Of a stretch of 64,000 bases of DNA, positions 43,581-53,367 are shown piece after piece. This stretch comes from Natronoglycomyces albus (GTDB taxonomy: Bacteria; Actinomycetota; Actinomycetes; Mycobacteriales; Micromonosporaceae). Where the stretch lies: assembly GCF_016925535.1 (NCBI RefSeq), contig NZ_CP070496.1, forward strand, positions 2,976,001 through 3,040,000, given 5' to 3'. The notes below the pieces were generated by a model. It was not told the origin of the DNA and searched no databases. It worked only from the letters and a program-made list of their open reading frames with translations. The position numbers and the translations under genes were made by a program. The stretch's first letter is position 1, and every line of letters starts with the position of its first letter.

Positions 43581-44047
43581 GTGGCTCCTCATCCGCAGCT
43601 GGTTGGGAGATTCGCCCAGGATGCGCGGCCCGATAGCGGCACGCGTATACCCATCGGCCGCGATAGTGGCAGCTTCGCCAGCCGGTGTTCTCGCCGAGGC
43701 GATGGGCGATTCCTGGACAAACCTCGTGGTCTGGTGCCCCCTACCAGGGTGGCCGATCGCAGCGAGACTGCTATCGCAGGTTCGTGCGCGGCCCGGACCA
43801 GCTGGAGTGAGCACGTCAAACGTAGCCTAACGGCCCCGACACGCAGGTCAACGGCAATACGCGGCCCAGTGAGTTACGTCAAACCCGGACAAAACATAGG
43901 ATGAATTCGCCGGTGCGTGGCCTAACTTCCTACCGGTCGCCTTGCGGCGCAAGCTGCGCCCATGTGGCCGGGAACGAATGTCGGATTGCCGTATCGAACT
44001 CACGCGCCCGCCCTTCCCCGAGGTGAAAGCGGTTTCACCGGCCTCGA
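43581..44047. other. region upstream of purK, no convincing gene
   Basis: A gap of about 470 bases between purK and rimJ. Only shadow frames are seen. It should contain the purK-purE promoter and the terminator of the moeA-rimJ unit, but I cannot place either precisely. Confidence 0.4.
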
Positions 44048-44668
44048 CTAAGAGACGGTGAAGTTGCGCTCTAGCCGGTCGATCATGCGCTCGCCATTGA
44101 GGTCCTCGACCGTGATCGCGTACCCGTAGTGGTCGCGCCAAGCCCCATCGATGTAGAGGTACTTGGGATGCAACCCTTCCTTACGCAAGCCCAACTTCTG
44201 AACCACCCGGTTCGATGGCTCGTTTTCGGGGCGGACATTGACTTCCAGGCGGTGTAGTCGCCCCGTCGTCAACGCATGGTCGATCACCAACGCCATCGCC
44301 GTGGTGGTGATGCCACGTCCGGCGTGTTCCTGGTCTATCCAATAGCCCACATACGCATTGCAAAAGGCCCGCCGCACGATATTGCCGACCGTGAGACCGC
44401 CGACTAGTTCATCATGGACACAAATCGCAAACGGCCATGTGGTGCCAGCCTTGGCGCCCTTGCGAAAGACCTTGAGCATGTTCTTGTACGCGGCGACCGA
44501 GTGCCCCTTGTACCAGTCACCACCTGGGGAAGGCTCCCACGGAGACAGCCACACTTCGTTGGCGCGACGCAGGCGGCTCCACCGCGATGCGTCGGAGCGC
44601 CGGTAGGGTCGCAGCGAGATTTCACGGCGGTGCAGTTCGGCTGGCCAGCCGGGGTTTTTCAGACTCAT
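44048..44668 (-). CDS. rimJ: RimJ-like GNAT N-acetyltransferase
   Basis: 206 residues. The GNAT motif A is YVGYWIDQEHAGRGITTTAMALVIDHAL (Q/R-x2-G-x-G/A), with RLEVNVRPENEPSNRVVQKLGLRKEGLHPKYLYIDGAWRDHYGYAI as in RimJ, which acetylates ribosomal protein S5. Its ATG overlaps the moeA stop (ATGA), so it is co-translated with moeA. The galU-moeA-rimJ order is well conserved in actinobacteria. Confidence 0.92.
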   Translation of the reverse strand: MSLKNPGWPAELHRREISLRPYRRSDASRWSRLRRANEVWLSPWEPSPGGDWYKGHSVAAYKNMLKVFRKGAKAGTTWPFAICVHDELVGGLTVGNIVRRAFCNAYVGYWIDQEHAGRGITTTAMALVIDHALTTGRLHRLEVNVRPENEPSNRVVQKLGLRKEGLHPKYLYIDGAWRDHYGYAITVEDLNGERMIDRLERNFTVS

Positions 44669-45903
44669 CGTCGCCTGTCAAGGAGTAGTACGTCTACAGT
44701 CGAGCCAGCGGGCACCTGAGTCACCCTCTCTCCCAACACCATCAGGCCCGTAGCGTCGGCGAGGTTGGAAAGGGTGTAGGCTCCACTGCTCATCGGTGCC
44801 ACTGTATATCCCCCTCCCCTCCTTTCAGCGACGCGGACTGGCCGGAATTCACGCAAACTCGATGGAGAATGGACCCCTTCGATGAGGTTGGCCCGCACGC
44901 TCTGACGAAACACGGGCTCGGCCCCCGCCAATCGCAGAATCAACGGCCGCGCCAACACCTCGAAACCGATCATCGCCGCCACCGGGTCGCCGGGGAGACA
45001 TACGATCGGCACCTCTTCGGGGCCAATGAGGCCAAAACCCATTGTCTCGCATAGATACAGCGCCACCGGGTCAAAGTCCACCGTGCCATCGCGTTGCAGG
45101 GTTCGCCGCACCATGTCGCCGGGCCCAGTGGCGGTGCCACCGGTGGTGATGATGAGGTCCGCGCGCAAGATCTGGTCGTCCATGACCACCCGCAGCGCCT
45201 CCGGGTCGTCATCACAGATCCCAACTCGGTAGGCATGTGCCCCCGCCTCGGAAGCGGCGGCAGTGAGCAGATGTGAGTTCGCGTCCACCAATTGTCCGGG
45301 CTGGGACGGGCGACCCGTGTCAACCAGTTCGTCCCCCGTCGCGATGACCACCACGCGCGGAGTCGGTCGCACGGTCACATCAGCGACTCCGGCCGCCGCC
45401 ATCAGAGCGACCAATTGCGGAGTAATCTGTCGACCAGCATGAGCCACAACGTCACCCGAGGCACGCTCCGAACCGGCCTCACGCAGGCCGTGCCCACGCT
45501 TGGGGGCCTGATAGACCTCGACGGTAGCCATACCCTCGTCGGTCCACGCCGCCGGAATGACAGTCTCCGCGCCGACAGGCAACGGGGAGCCCGCCGCAAC
45601 CGAAAAGCACGTACCGGGCACCAAACGCACCGGCCGCCACGACGAGGCGGCCAGGTCACCCAGAACCCTAATGCCGGCTGGGCGTTCCGGGCTCGCCCCA
45701 TGCACGTCCTCGATGCGCGCGGCATATCCGTCGATCGCCGCATAGTCGAATGCGGGAAGCGGGCCCGGGACGGCCACGTCTGCGGCCAAGACGCTGCCTG
45801 CTGACTGCGTCATGTCCACGTCGGTGGGCGGCAACGGCCGGACAGCCGCCAGAGCCTCTTTGAGGAACTCCGCCAGCGCCACCGGCTCGACCGTCTCCTT
45901 CAC
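44665..45903 (-). CDS. moeA: molybdopterin molybdotransferase
   Basis: 412 residues, start GTG 45903 with a GGGGGAGAAG site. The MoeA core TTGGTATGPGDMVRRTL and GLPGDPVAAMIGFE-like VCLPGDPVAAMIGF are present, as is the N-terminal domain VDMTQSAGSVLAADVAVPGPLPAFDYAAIDGYA. The domain IV at the C-terminus (EFRPVRVAERRGGGYTVAPMSSGAYTLSNLADATGLMVL) is intact. It inserts molybdate into adenylated molybdopterin. It overlaps rimJ downstream and lies 62 bases after the galU stop. Confidence 0.95.
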   Translation of the reverse strand: MKETVEPVALAEFLKEALAAVRPLPPTDVDMTQSAGSVLAADVAVPGPLPAFDYAAIDGYAARIEDVHGASPERPAGIRVLGDLAASSWRPVRLVPGTCFSVAAGSPLPVGAETVIPAAWTDEGMATVEVYQAPKRGHGLREAGSERASGDVVAHAGRQITPQLVALMAAAGVADVTVRPTPRVVVIATGDELVDTGRPSQPGQLVDANSHLLTAAASEAGAHAYRVGICDDDPEALRVVMDDQILRADLIITTGGTATGPGDMVRRTLQRDGTVDFDPVALYLCETMGFGLIGPEEVPIVCLPGDPVAAMIGFEVLARPLILRLAGAEPVFRQSVRANLIEGVHSPSSLREFRPVRVAERRGGGYTVAPMSSGAYTLSNLADATGLMVLGERVTQVPAGSTVDVLLLDRRR

Positions 45904-45965
45904 CTGCTTCTCCCCCGTCCATTCAATGAATTGCGAATACTTTAGTGCCTCGGCTAATAGTGGGA

Positions 45966-46856
45966 TTACAGTTTCGCAGCAAATTCACGCAACCAGGTAC
46001 GAAACTCGGGCAAGTCGTCGCGTTCGCTGGCCAATTCGACAACGGTTTGGAGGTATCCCAGTGGTTCGCCGGTGTCGAAGCGGTCTGAGGAGACGATGAC
46101 GGCGTGGACGCTGGTGCCTTGGGCGCGCATGGTTTCCATGGCGTCGGTGAGTTGGATTTCTCCTCCGGCTCCGGGGCCGGTGTTGTCGAGGACGGGGAAG
46201 ATCTCGCTGGGCAGGACGTAGCGGCCGACGAGGATGTAGTTGGAGGGCGCATCGGCGATGGCGGGTTTCTCGACCATGCCGGTGACGCGGACGACGTCGT
46301 CGCTGTCGGGGAGAGTCTCGATGGCGGCGACCCCGTAGCGGACGACTTGTTCGGGTTCGACTTCCAGGAGGGCTAGGACGATGCCGCCTTTTTCGGCCTG
46401 TACGTCAACCATGCGGTTGAGCAGGGGGTCGCCGTCGCGGTAGAACTCGTCAGCTAGCAGGACGGCGAACGGCTCCTCGCCGACGTAGGAGGCGGCGCGG
46501 CCGACCGCGTGGCCCAGGCCGAGAGCTCCGCCTTGGCGGATGGCGTAGACGTTGGCGAGTCTTTCGGGTTCGCGGATGGCTTCGAGTCGGGCCTTGTCGC
46601 CTTTTTTGATGAGTTTGTCTTCGAGGTCGAAGCGGGCGTCGAAGTGGTTTTCCATGGCTTCTTTGCCTCGGGCGGTGACTAGGAGTGAGTCGAGGCCCGC
46701 TCCAGCTGCTTCGGCGACGATGAATTGTAGGACCGGTTTGTCTACTACCGGGAGGAGTTCCTTGGGTACTGCTTTGGTGGCCGGGAGGAATCGCGTGGCG
46801 TCACCTGCGGCGGGGATGACGGCCTTGCGGGCGCGGCGCGGTTTGGCTTCAGACAT
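45966..46856 (-). CDS. galU: UTP--glucose-1-phosphate uridylyltransferase
   Basis: 296 residues from ATG 46856; an earlier ATG adds 15 residues. The start is supported by a TACGCT hexamer exactly six bases upstream, implying a leaderless mRNA. Motifs: KAVIPAAGDATRFLPATKAVPKELLPVVDKPVLQFIVAEAAGAG, LGHAVGRA and VEKPAIADAPSNYILVGRYVLP. The nucleotide loop reads G-D-A-T-R where most GalU have G-L-G-T-R. It makes UDP-glucose for cell-envelope sugars. It heads the galU-moeA-rimJ run. Confidence 0.92.
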   Translation of the reverse strand: MSEAKPRRARKAVIPAAGDATRFLPATKAVPKELLPVVDKPVLQFIVAEAAGAGLDSLLVTARGKEAMENHFDARFDLEDKLIKKGDKARLEAIREPERLANVYAIRQGGALGLGHAVGRAASYVGEEPFAVLLADEFYRDGDPLLNRMVDVQAEKGGIVLALLEVEPEQVVRYGVAAIETLPDSDDVVRVTGMVEKPAIADAPSNYILVGRYVLPSEIFPVLDNTGPGAGGEIQLTDAMETMRAQGTSVHAVIVSSDRFDTGEPLGYLQTVVELASERDDLPEFRTWLREFAAKL

Positions 46857-47135
46857 GCTTGCAGCGTAGCTGGCTGGTCGGCGTAGGTGGGGAGACACCA
46901 CCCGGACGATGTCGTATTAGTCGTCTTTGCCCAAACTGATGTCGTTGGGCGTGTCGCTCTATACAAATATTGGGCGTGACACGAGTGACGCTATGGCAAA
47001 GGTGCGCCGAAGTGGCGGTGCCGATGGTAAGTGAACGCTCGCATTGCGCGTGGCCGGTGCGCGTTTGTGATCGTTGGGGCGTGCTTTGTAGTCGGGGTGG
47101 ATCTCGCTGGTGGAGGTCTTCTTGTGACCGAAGGG

Positions 47136-49082
47136 TCAGTGCGCTTGGGCGACTCTCCAGGTGTCGCGTCCGGCTGATTTGGCCGCGTATAGGGCGTTGT
47201 CGGCGGCGGAGATGATCTCACCGGTGTTTGATCCGTGTTCGCCGAAGACGGCGATACCTAGGGAAATCGTGATGTTGAGCTGAATGGATTGTTTGTCGCC
47301 GGGGAGGCGGACGGTGAAGGGCTGGCTGGAGACGGCCTGCGAGAGACGCTCGGCGACGGTGTTGGCTCCGGCGGTGTTGGTTTCGGGTAGCAGCACCATG
47401 AATTCTTCGCCTCCTTGCCGGAATGCGGAGTCCACGTCGCGGATTTGGGCGTTGAGGCGGCGGGCGACTTCGGCGAGGACTTGGTCGCCAACGGGGTGGC
47501 CGTAAGTGTCGTTGACGGCTTTGAAGTGGTCGAGGTCGATGGCCAGTAGGGCAGAGGGCCGGTTGAAGCGACGGACTCGGTCAATTTCGCGTTGGAGCGA
47601 CACTTGCAGGAAGCGGTAGTTCCACAGCCCGGTGAGTGGGTCGGTGAGGCTAAGACGTTCGGCTTGGCGGTGCAGCAGCACGTTTTCGACGGCGACGGAC
47701 GCCTGTTTGGCGAAGGTGCCCAGGGTTTGCAGGTCGGAGGAGTTGAATTCTTGGCCGCCGTAGCGGTTGTACAGGACCAGCACGCCCAGGGTGTTGCCGA
47801 CGGGTACATGCTCCAGCGCGGTGCCGCCGGGGCCGGAACCGGTGAAGGGGACGGCGATCATGGTACTCGCCCGTGGTTCTCCGGCGACGCGGACATAGCC
47901 GCCGGTTTCGCCCTCGACGATGCGGCCCCGGAACGGTTTTCCAGCGGCCGCGATGCCACCGAGGATGCCATGGCCGATGCGAACGCGGACGACGTCGTCG
48001 ATTCCCAATTCGCCTTCACCTGCTCGCTGTACCAACAAATCCGGGTCATCGACGTCGACTAGGACGATCAGTCCGGCTGAGGCTGAGGTGGACACGATCG
48101 CCGTCTCTAGGATCACTTCGAGGATGCGGTCGAGGTCCAGGGTTGAGGAGAGGGTTTGTCCGAGCCGCTTGAGTTGGCCGCGTATCTGGTCGCGACTGGA
48201 GGTGAGGGCTTGCACGTATCGCTGCAGTTGCATGGTCATTTGGTTGAACCGGGTGGCTAGGTGCGCCACTTCGTCGCGGCCGCGCACGGGCACGCGGGAT
48301 TCGAGATTGCCGTCGGCGACTCGGCGGGTGGCTTCAGACAGATCGGTGAGGGGGCGGGTGGTGGAACGGGATAGCCAGGCGGCCAACGCGACCGCGCAGA
48401 TGGCGGAGATCGCCACCATGGAGGCGAGGGTCCAGTACATGGGGGCCATGGAGGAGGCGGGCACGCCGATATGGATGGGAAGGACGCTGTCGGCCGTGAT
48501 GAAGTCTTCTTCGGTATCGGAGATGCCTGCGGTCAGTGGCGGGTCGCGGCCGTCTATCAACGTCAAGTGGGAGTCGGTGGCGCGGGCCAGCTGATCGAGA
48601 AAGTTCTGGTTGACCAACCGGGTCGCGGTGTAGGTGGCGATGAGGTTGCCCTCGGAGTCCTGTAGCTCTCCTGTCGCCGAAAGGGCGACGATCGCTCCCT
48701 GCGAGGCTGCTTGGGGGATCGGTTCGTCGCATACGGCGTGGACACCGTTGGGCATCGCCGCGCCGTAGAAGTGTTTGCTGTCACCATTGTCGACGACGAC
48801 GCTGTCAGCGATGTCGCGTTGGACAATGAGTTGTGCGATCTCCCCGGCGACGTCTTCGCCGGTGTGCGAGTGGGCCAACGCCATCGTGGCCGCGGAAGTC
48901 TGGATACGTTCGCACGCGGTGCCGATGGTGGATTCGACCATGACGGAGGCACGTTCCAACTGCTCGGCGGTCCGGGTGTCGGAGACAGCCGTGACGATGA
49001 CGCCGACAAAAATCGCTCCGACCAACACGGGCCCGAGCACAACGACAAGAAAGGCTGTCGTCAGTCGCGCGCGCAGTGACAC
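47136..49082 (-). CDS. membrane-bound GGDEF diguanylate cyclase with Cache-like, HAMP and GAF domains
   Basis: 648 residues from GTG 49082, chosen over ATG 24 bases upstream because AGGAGG lies five bases before. TM1 at about 9-34 (FLVVVLGPVLVGAIFVGVIV), an extracytoplasmic sensor of about 180 residues, TM2 (MVAISAICAVALAAWLS), HAMP (LTDLSEATRRVADGNLESRV), then GAF (about 330-470), then GGDEF (about 490-645): RQGGEEFMVLLPE with active GGEEF, and an RxxD inhibitory site (RDVDSAF) five residues before. It should make c-di-GMP from GTP in response to an external signal and be inhibited by product. Confidence 0.93.
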   Translation of the reverse strand: MSLRARLTTAFLVVVLGPVLVGAIFVGVIVTAVSDTRTAEQLERASVMVESTIGTACERIQTSAATMALAHSHTGEDVAGEIAQLIVQRDIADSVVVDNGDSKHFYGAAMPNGVHAVCDEPIPQAASQGAIVALSATGELQDSEGNLIATYTATRLVNQNFLDQLARATDSHLTLIDGRDPPLTAGISDTEEDFITADSVLPIHIGVPASSMAPMYWTLASMVAISAICAVALAAWLSRSTTRPLTDLSEATRRVADGNLESRVPVRGRDEVAHLATRFNQMTMQLQRYVQALTSSRDQIRGQLKRLGQTLSSTLDLDRILEVILETAIVSTSASAGLIVLVDVDDPDLLVQRAGEGELGIDDVVRVRIGHGILGGIAAAGKPFRGRIVEGETGGYVRVAGEPRASTMIAVPFTGSGPGGTALEHVPVGNTLGVLVLYNRYGGQEFNSSDLQTLGTFAKQASVAVENVLLHRQAERLSLTDPLTGLWNYRFLQVSLQREIDRVRRFNRPSALLAIDLDHFKAVNDTYGHPVGDQVLAEVARRLNAQIRDVDSAFRQGGEEFMVLLPETNTAGANTVAERLSQAVSSQPFTVRLPGDKQSIQLNITISLGIAVFGEHGSNTGEIISAADNALYAAKSAGRDTWRVAQAH

Positions 49083-49175
49083 TGAATCCTCCTCATCATC
49101 TTCCATTGAAGATTACACAGTGCGATCGACCAGATACAGCCTCCCGTTAGCTATCCGACAGCGAGGCCTGAAAAA

Positions 49176-49748
49176 ATGGCAGGTATGAGCCGCACAACAG
49201 GAGAAAAAAACAATCTTCGCAACGACATGCTGGCCCGCCGCAGAGAGCTGACAACGACACAAATGGCGCAAGCCGACGAAGCGATCTTCCTAGCGCTGGT
49301 GGAGTTTCTCGACCGACTGCCAAGGAAGTCCTCCCAACGCCGCATTGCCGCGCACCAGCCATTCGGAACCGAACCGGGCGCGACCCTGCGGCCCCGCCTG
49401 CCGCAACGGCTCGAAAGCGCGGGCTGGGAGGTCCTGTTGCCGATCACGTTGGCGGACAACGATCTCGACTGGCGGCGCATTGACTCCGATGCCCCTTTGG
49501 GGGTGGGCGCGATCACCGGTTGCCTCGCGGTGATAGTGCCAGCCCTGGCCGCCTCCGCCTCCGGCATGCGACTCGGCCGCGGGGGCGGCTCATACGACCG
49601 GGCGCTAGCCCGAGTGGACACGGCACCCATCGTTGCGCTGCTGCATGATACCGACTTCCCGGTGGAGGTGCCCAGCCTGCCGCATGATCGAGCAGTGACG
49701 GCGGTCATAACCCCTTCGGGGGGAATTTCACCCTGCCCCAGCGCGTGA
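49176..49748 (+). CDS. 5-formyltetrahydrofolate cyclo-ligase
   Basis: 190 residues. Key features: an N-terminal basic helix (LRNDMLARRRELTTTQMAQADEAIF), PQRLESAGWEVLLPIT, and the phosphate motif RLGRGGGSYDRAL. It makes 5,10-methenyl-THF from 5-formyl-THF and ATP. It is divergent from the GGDEF gene and next to fmdB. The ATG at 49176 has GAGG about seven bases before; another ATG lies nine bases later. Confidence 0.93.
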   Translation: MAGMSRTTGEKNNLRNDMLARRRELTTTQMAQADEAIFLALVEFLDRLPRKSSQRRIAAHQPFGTEPGATLRPRLPQRLESAGWEVLLPITLADNDLDWRRIDSDAPLGVGAITGCLAVIVPALAASASGMRLGRGGGSYDRALARVDTAPIVALLHDTDFPVEVPSLPHDRAVTAVITPSGGISPCPSA

Positions 49749-49954
49749 AGTTGTGCCATCACAGCCCTACTGTGACCCGCGCGCGCTGAGTTTTGGATCA
49801 CCACGCGCCACGCAGCGCACCCAACAGCGAAAATAGTGTGCTTGGCGCCACTGCCCTTTGCGGAAGGAAACGCTAAGATGGGGCGTTGAATTAATCTGAA
49901 AAAGCTGGCCAGAGTGTGCAGAAACTGGCAGCACATCATCAACGGAGGAATGAA

Positions 49955-50305
49955 GTGCCCGTCTACCAGTACCGCTGCAACGCCTGCGGAGGCGATCTCG
50001 AAGCCCGCCAGTCGTTCACCGACGCTGCTCTGACTGACTGCAGCGAATGCGGCAAGGCGGGAACGCTGCGGAAGGTCTTCAACTCAGTTGGCGTGGTCTT
50101 CAAGGGATCGGGCTTCTACCGCACCGACTCCCGTTCACAATCCACTGTGGCCGCCCAGCGCAGCCCGCAGGAGTCCTCTTCCTCAACTAAGACGGAGTCG
50201 ACCTCAGAGACCTCCACGACCAAGTCGGAGTCGTCCTCTAGCGCGACATCCACCGACTCGGCAGCAAAATCAAAGCCTAAGGCGGCCTCAGCGGCGAAGT
50301 CATAA
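49955..50305 (+). CDS. FmdB-type zinc-ribbon protein
   Basis: 116 residues from GTG 49955, with GGAGGA six bases before. The N-terminus MPVYQYRCNACGGDLEARQSF with CSECGKAGTLRKVFNSVGVVFKGSGFYRTDSR is the FmdB/CxxC zinc-ribbon regulator family. Two CxxC pairs bind Zn. The C-terminus is a Ser/Thr/Lys-rich tail (TKTESTSETSTTKSESSSS). The function in actinobacteria is unknown. A long gap with a terminator follows. Confidence 0.9.
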   Translation: MPVYQYRCNACGGDLEARQSFTDAALTDCSECGKAGTLRKVFNSVGVVFKGSGFYRTDSRSQSTVAAQRSPQESSSSTKTESTSETSTTKSESSSSATSTDSAAKSKPKAASAAKS

Positions 50306-50513
50306 CCTGGTGGCGATGGACACCATTGCCACCGGTGGGGTGTCACCAGATTTTCATAGAACGCAGGCAGGCCACAGCCCAGTACCGCAAGGTATTAGCC
50401 TCGGCGGGATTAACTCAGGGCTACCGGCTTTACCCAGGAGCGGCCCCATCGCGCCCCGAGAGCGCACAATTCGGAGGTAGGTGGGCCTGCCGACAGGTCA
50501 CCACCTAGACATG

Positions 50514-50558
50514 GCTTCGGGGGTGGCAACCGCGTATTGCGGTTGCCACCCCCGAAGC
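50514..50558. terminator. 20-bp perfect hairpin between fmdB and LPXTG gene
   Basis: Arms 50514-50533 (starting GCTTCGGGGGTGGC) and 50539-50558, loop GTATT. It sits between convergent genes and should end both transcripts. No U-tract. Confidence 0.7.
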
Positions 50559-50612
50559 TCTTGCGGCTTGTGAATCCTTCGAATCCACAGTTACGTCGCA
50601 AAGAACGCTTGG

Positions 50613-51605
50613 CTACCAGGTCGTCGTAGCGCTCGCCTGTTGCCGGCGACGCCACCACAGGAACGCCGCGCCCGTCGCGGCCAACGCCGCCCCGGCGGAT
50701 ACTCCGATGATGGTGGCTGAGCCAGTCGTCGGTAGCTTCGGCTGCGGCGGCACTTCCTCCGGCGGTACTTCCTGGGGTGGCAACTCGAAGGTCAAGACGC
50801 GCCACACTTGATTGTGCCAACCACTCGGATCTGACACGTCGACTCTCGCCCCGGCTTCGATCGCCCGTCGCTCAGTCCCCAAGAGAAGGACTTCTTCGGA
50901 CGAGTCTCCATTGCGGCCCTGATCGTCATGGTCGTCGTCCTTGGTCGACAACGCCTCAGCCGCTTCGTCTAGGATTCCCGCGTCCGACGCCGACCCCTCG
51001 GGATTCGGCTGCGCCGGATTGGCGTGCGCCGGATCGAAGGTGCCGCTGGTGTGCAGGAGGAGATCTAGTCCGTCCCCTCGCTGTCGGAAGCGCAGAGTCC
51101 AACTGGTGTCGTGCTCGGTGCTCTCACAGTCCTCGACGATCACATCTGCGATGCGGTTGCGCCCGGGAACCGGTCGGGTGTCACCGCTGTCGCGGTAGGA
51201 GTCCGGGTCAACCACCAGACACGAACCGTCGGCGCGGGAGATCTGGATGTCCACTCCGTGGAACTGGCCAACATCATAGACTTCGCCGTTCTCCTCGAGG
51301 AATTCCTCATCCCCAACGAGATCGACGCCAGCCTCAGCCTCGCCCAAAGCGGAGAACATCCACACTTGGCCATCGTTCTCAGGGTCAGCGGCGTGATGGT
51401 TGTGCTCAAGGGCCAGACCGTTGTCACCCCAGGTGAGTACAAGCCCGTCGTCTTGTTTTGGGTGCAAGAGAGCGGCGACGTCGAAGTGGCCTGCTTGGGT
51501 GTCGGGCACGTCGTATTCGAACTGGGCAAGTGCTGCGGTGGCACCAGCAATCGCGGTCGTGGCAGCGAGTCCGGACGCTGCGGCATATGTCAGAAGTTTA
51601 CGCAC
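50613..51605 (-). CDS. LPXTG-anchored surface protein of unknown function
   Basis: 330 residues. Sec signal peptide at 1-27, then a beta-rich domain of about 180 residues with two Cys (SCLVV, EDCEST). An acidic linker (STKDDDHDDQGRNGDSS) and a PPEEVPPQPK spacer precede LPTTG. The C-terminus ends with a hydrophobic helix (ATIIGVSAGAALAATGAAFLWW) and RRR, the complete sortase sorting signal. Sortase genes are not in this window. The protein is thus expected to be covalently attached to the cell wall. Confidence 0.9.
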   Translation of the reverse strand: MRKLLTYAAASGLAATTAIAGATAALAQFEYDVPDTQAGHFDVAALLHPKQDDGLVLTWGDNGLALEHNHHAADPENDGQVWMFSALGEAEAGVDLVGDEEFLEENGEVYDVGQFHGVDIQISRADGSCLVVDPDSYRDSGDTRPVPGRNRIADVIVEDCESTEHDTSWTLRFRQRGDGLDLLLHTSGTFDPAHANPAQPNPEGSASDAGILDEAAEALSTKDDDHDDQGRNGDSSEEVLLLGTERRAIEAGARVDVSDPSGWHNQVWRVLTFELPPQEVPPEEVPPQPKLPTTGSATIIGVSAGAALAATGAAFLWWRRRQQASATTTW

Positions 51606-51719
51606 CCGCGAATTAGATCAAATTAGGACTTTTCACGTTACCGGGGGTGCACTCTTCGCACTTGGATAAATACCCTGCGTGATGTCAATATGGCTGCCTT
51701 GCGCTTCCCCGATGGCGGA

Positions 51720-52682
51720 CTACAACCAAGCCAGCTTGACGGTCGCGGTGAGGACCAGTTGCGCCAAAGCCAAGGGCACCAAGCCCTTCCAACACAATGA
51801 CTGGATCTGATCGACCCGCAGCCGAGGCCACGCGACCCGCAGCCAGATGACCACCATCGAGACAAGGCCCACCTTCAGCAGCGTCCATAGCCAACCCAGC
51901 GCGTCCGGCCCGGGGCCCAACCACCCGCCCAGGAAAAGCACGGTCGTCAAAGCCGAAATGACGACGATGCCCGCGTATTCGGCTAGCAATAGCAAAGCGA
52001 ATCGCAAGCCTGAATACTCAGTGAGATAACCAAACACCAACTCAGAGTCGGCCACCGGCGAGTCAAAAGGCGGCCGACGGATCTCCGCCATTCCGGCGAT
52101 AAAGAAAATGACCGCGGCCGGGGCCTGCCAAATCAACCACCACGGCTCCCATGCCTCAACGATCCCGGACAACGACAACGTGCCTGCCGCCATCGCCACC
52201 GAAGCGGCGGCGAGCACCAAAGGAAGCTCATAGGCCAGCAGTTGTGCCGCAGCTCGCAACCCACCAATGAGGGTGTATTTGTTGGCACTGGCCCAGCCAG
52301 CCATCAGCACGGCCATCACACCAATGCCAATGAGCGCCAACACGATAAACAAGCCCGCGTCCGTTGCTTGACCAACCAAGTCATTGGGACCCAACGGAAT
52401 AAAAAGCAACGCCAACAAGTACGGAATGAGTGCCACGGCCGGGGCCAGCTTAAAAACCTGCTGGTCTGACTTCGCCGGTACGAGATCTTCCTTTTGCACG
52501 AACTTGAGGCCATCGGCGATCAACTGGGCCCAGCCATGGAAACCGCCCGCGTGCATGGGGCCCAACCGGCCTTGCATATGCGCCATCAGTTTGTGTTCAG
52601 TTTGCCCAATCACCAGCGGCAAGATCAGAAACGCCGCCATGACACCGCCCAGGCGCAGCAAGATCTCAACCCACTCAGGCAT
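51720..52682 (-). CDS. nuoH: NADH-quinone oxidoreductase subunit H
   Basis: 320 residues from ATG 52682 ([18 protein letters not shown]), preferred over an upstream start since it gives the usual N-terminus. Eight TM helices are seen. Signatures: LMAHMQGRLGPMHAGGFHGWAQLIADGLKFVQKED, EIRRPPFDSPVADSELVFGYLTEYSGLRFALL, and WLRVAWPRLRVDQIQSLCWKGLVPLAL. It forms part of the quinone site. It overlaps the nuoC stop by eight bases and is the last gene of the run. No nuoI follows. Confidence 0.95.
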   Translation of the reverse strand: MPEWVEILLRLGGVMAAFLILPLVIGQTEHKLMAHMQGRLGPMHAGGFHGWAQLIADGLKFVQKEDLVPAKSDQQVFKLAPAVALIPYLLALLFIPLGPNDLVGQATDAGLFIVLALIGIGVMAVLMAGWASANKYTLIGGLRAAAQLLAYELPLVLAAASVAMAAGTLSLSGIVEAWEPWWLIWQAPAAVIFFIAGMAEIRRPPFDSPVADSELVFGYLTEYSGLRFALLLLAEYAGIVVISALTTVLFLGGWLGPGPDALGWLWTLLKVGLVSMVVIWLRVAWPRLRVDQIQSLCWKGLVPLALAQLVLTATVKLAWL

Positions 52683-53367
52683 CCTCGTCCTCCCCCGCCG
52701 AGGCAGCATCGCGCCTCGCGCCATCCTCATCGGCTAGGCGCTCCGAATGACGCATCGGTTCCCCGAGCTTTCCCCAGGCAGGGTCATCAGGAACCCCCAG
52801 CGGACGTTTAGGAGCACGTTTGGGCCGCTTGGATGGCTTGGCGTCAGCCTCAGCAGAGGGCTTGGCCGCCGGACGGCCACCTCCGGGCTCGACCTCACCC
52901 GGCCACTGCTTGACAACCCGACTAACGAGCACAAAGTCCTTACGCAGCGGGTGGCCCCTAAACTCAGACGGGAGCAACAGCGGCCGCAAATCCTCATTGC
53001 CGCAAAAGTCGACGCCGAACATTTCGTGGGTTTCGCGCTCATGCCAGGCAGCGCCCGGAAACTGCGACACCAGGGAATCGACAACCAAATCAGAAGCCGG
53101 AAGCATCGTGCGCAGCAACACGCCCCGATGGCGGTCAAGGTTCCACAGGTGCGCCACCATGCGCATCCCGTCTTCAGCTTCGTCAACTGCTGACAACCAG
53201 TCGAAAAAGCCGCACCCCAACCGGTCGCGCACCGCTACTGCGGCCGACAGCCAGGATTCGCTCTCCACATCGACCACGACGCGAGGGCCGTCGCCGTTCA
53301 ACTGCGCGACATCCAAAGACAGCGTCTGGGCAACATGGCTATACCAGTCGTGCTCCTGGGCCATCAC
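52675..53367 (-). CDS. nuoC: NADH-quinone oxidoreductase subunit C
   Basis: 230 residues. The family core is [17 protein letters not shown] ([36 protein letters not shown]). A C-terminal Pro/Lys-rich extension ([28 protein letters not shown]) is unusual and poorly conserved. NuoD, which is normally next to or fused with C, is absent. It overlaps nuoB by ATGA at its start. Confidence 0.92.
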   Translation of the reverse strand: MMAQEHDWYSHVAQTLSLDVAQLNGDGPRVVVDVESESWLSAAVAVRDRLGCGFFDWLSAVDEAEDGMRMVAHLWNLDRHRGVLLRTMLPASDLVVDSLVSQFPGAAWHERETHEMFGVDFCGNEDLRPLLLPSEFRGHPLRKDFVLVSRVVKQWPGEVEPGGGRPAAKPSAEADAKPSKRPKRAPKRPLGVPDDPAWGKLGEPMRHSERLADEDGARRDAASAGEDEDA

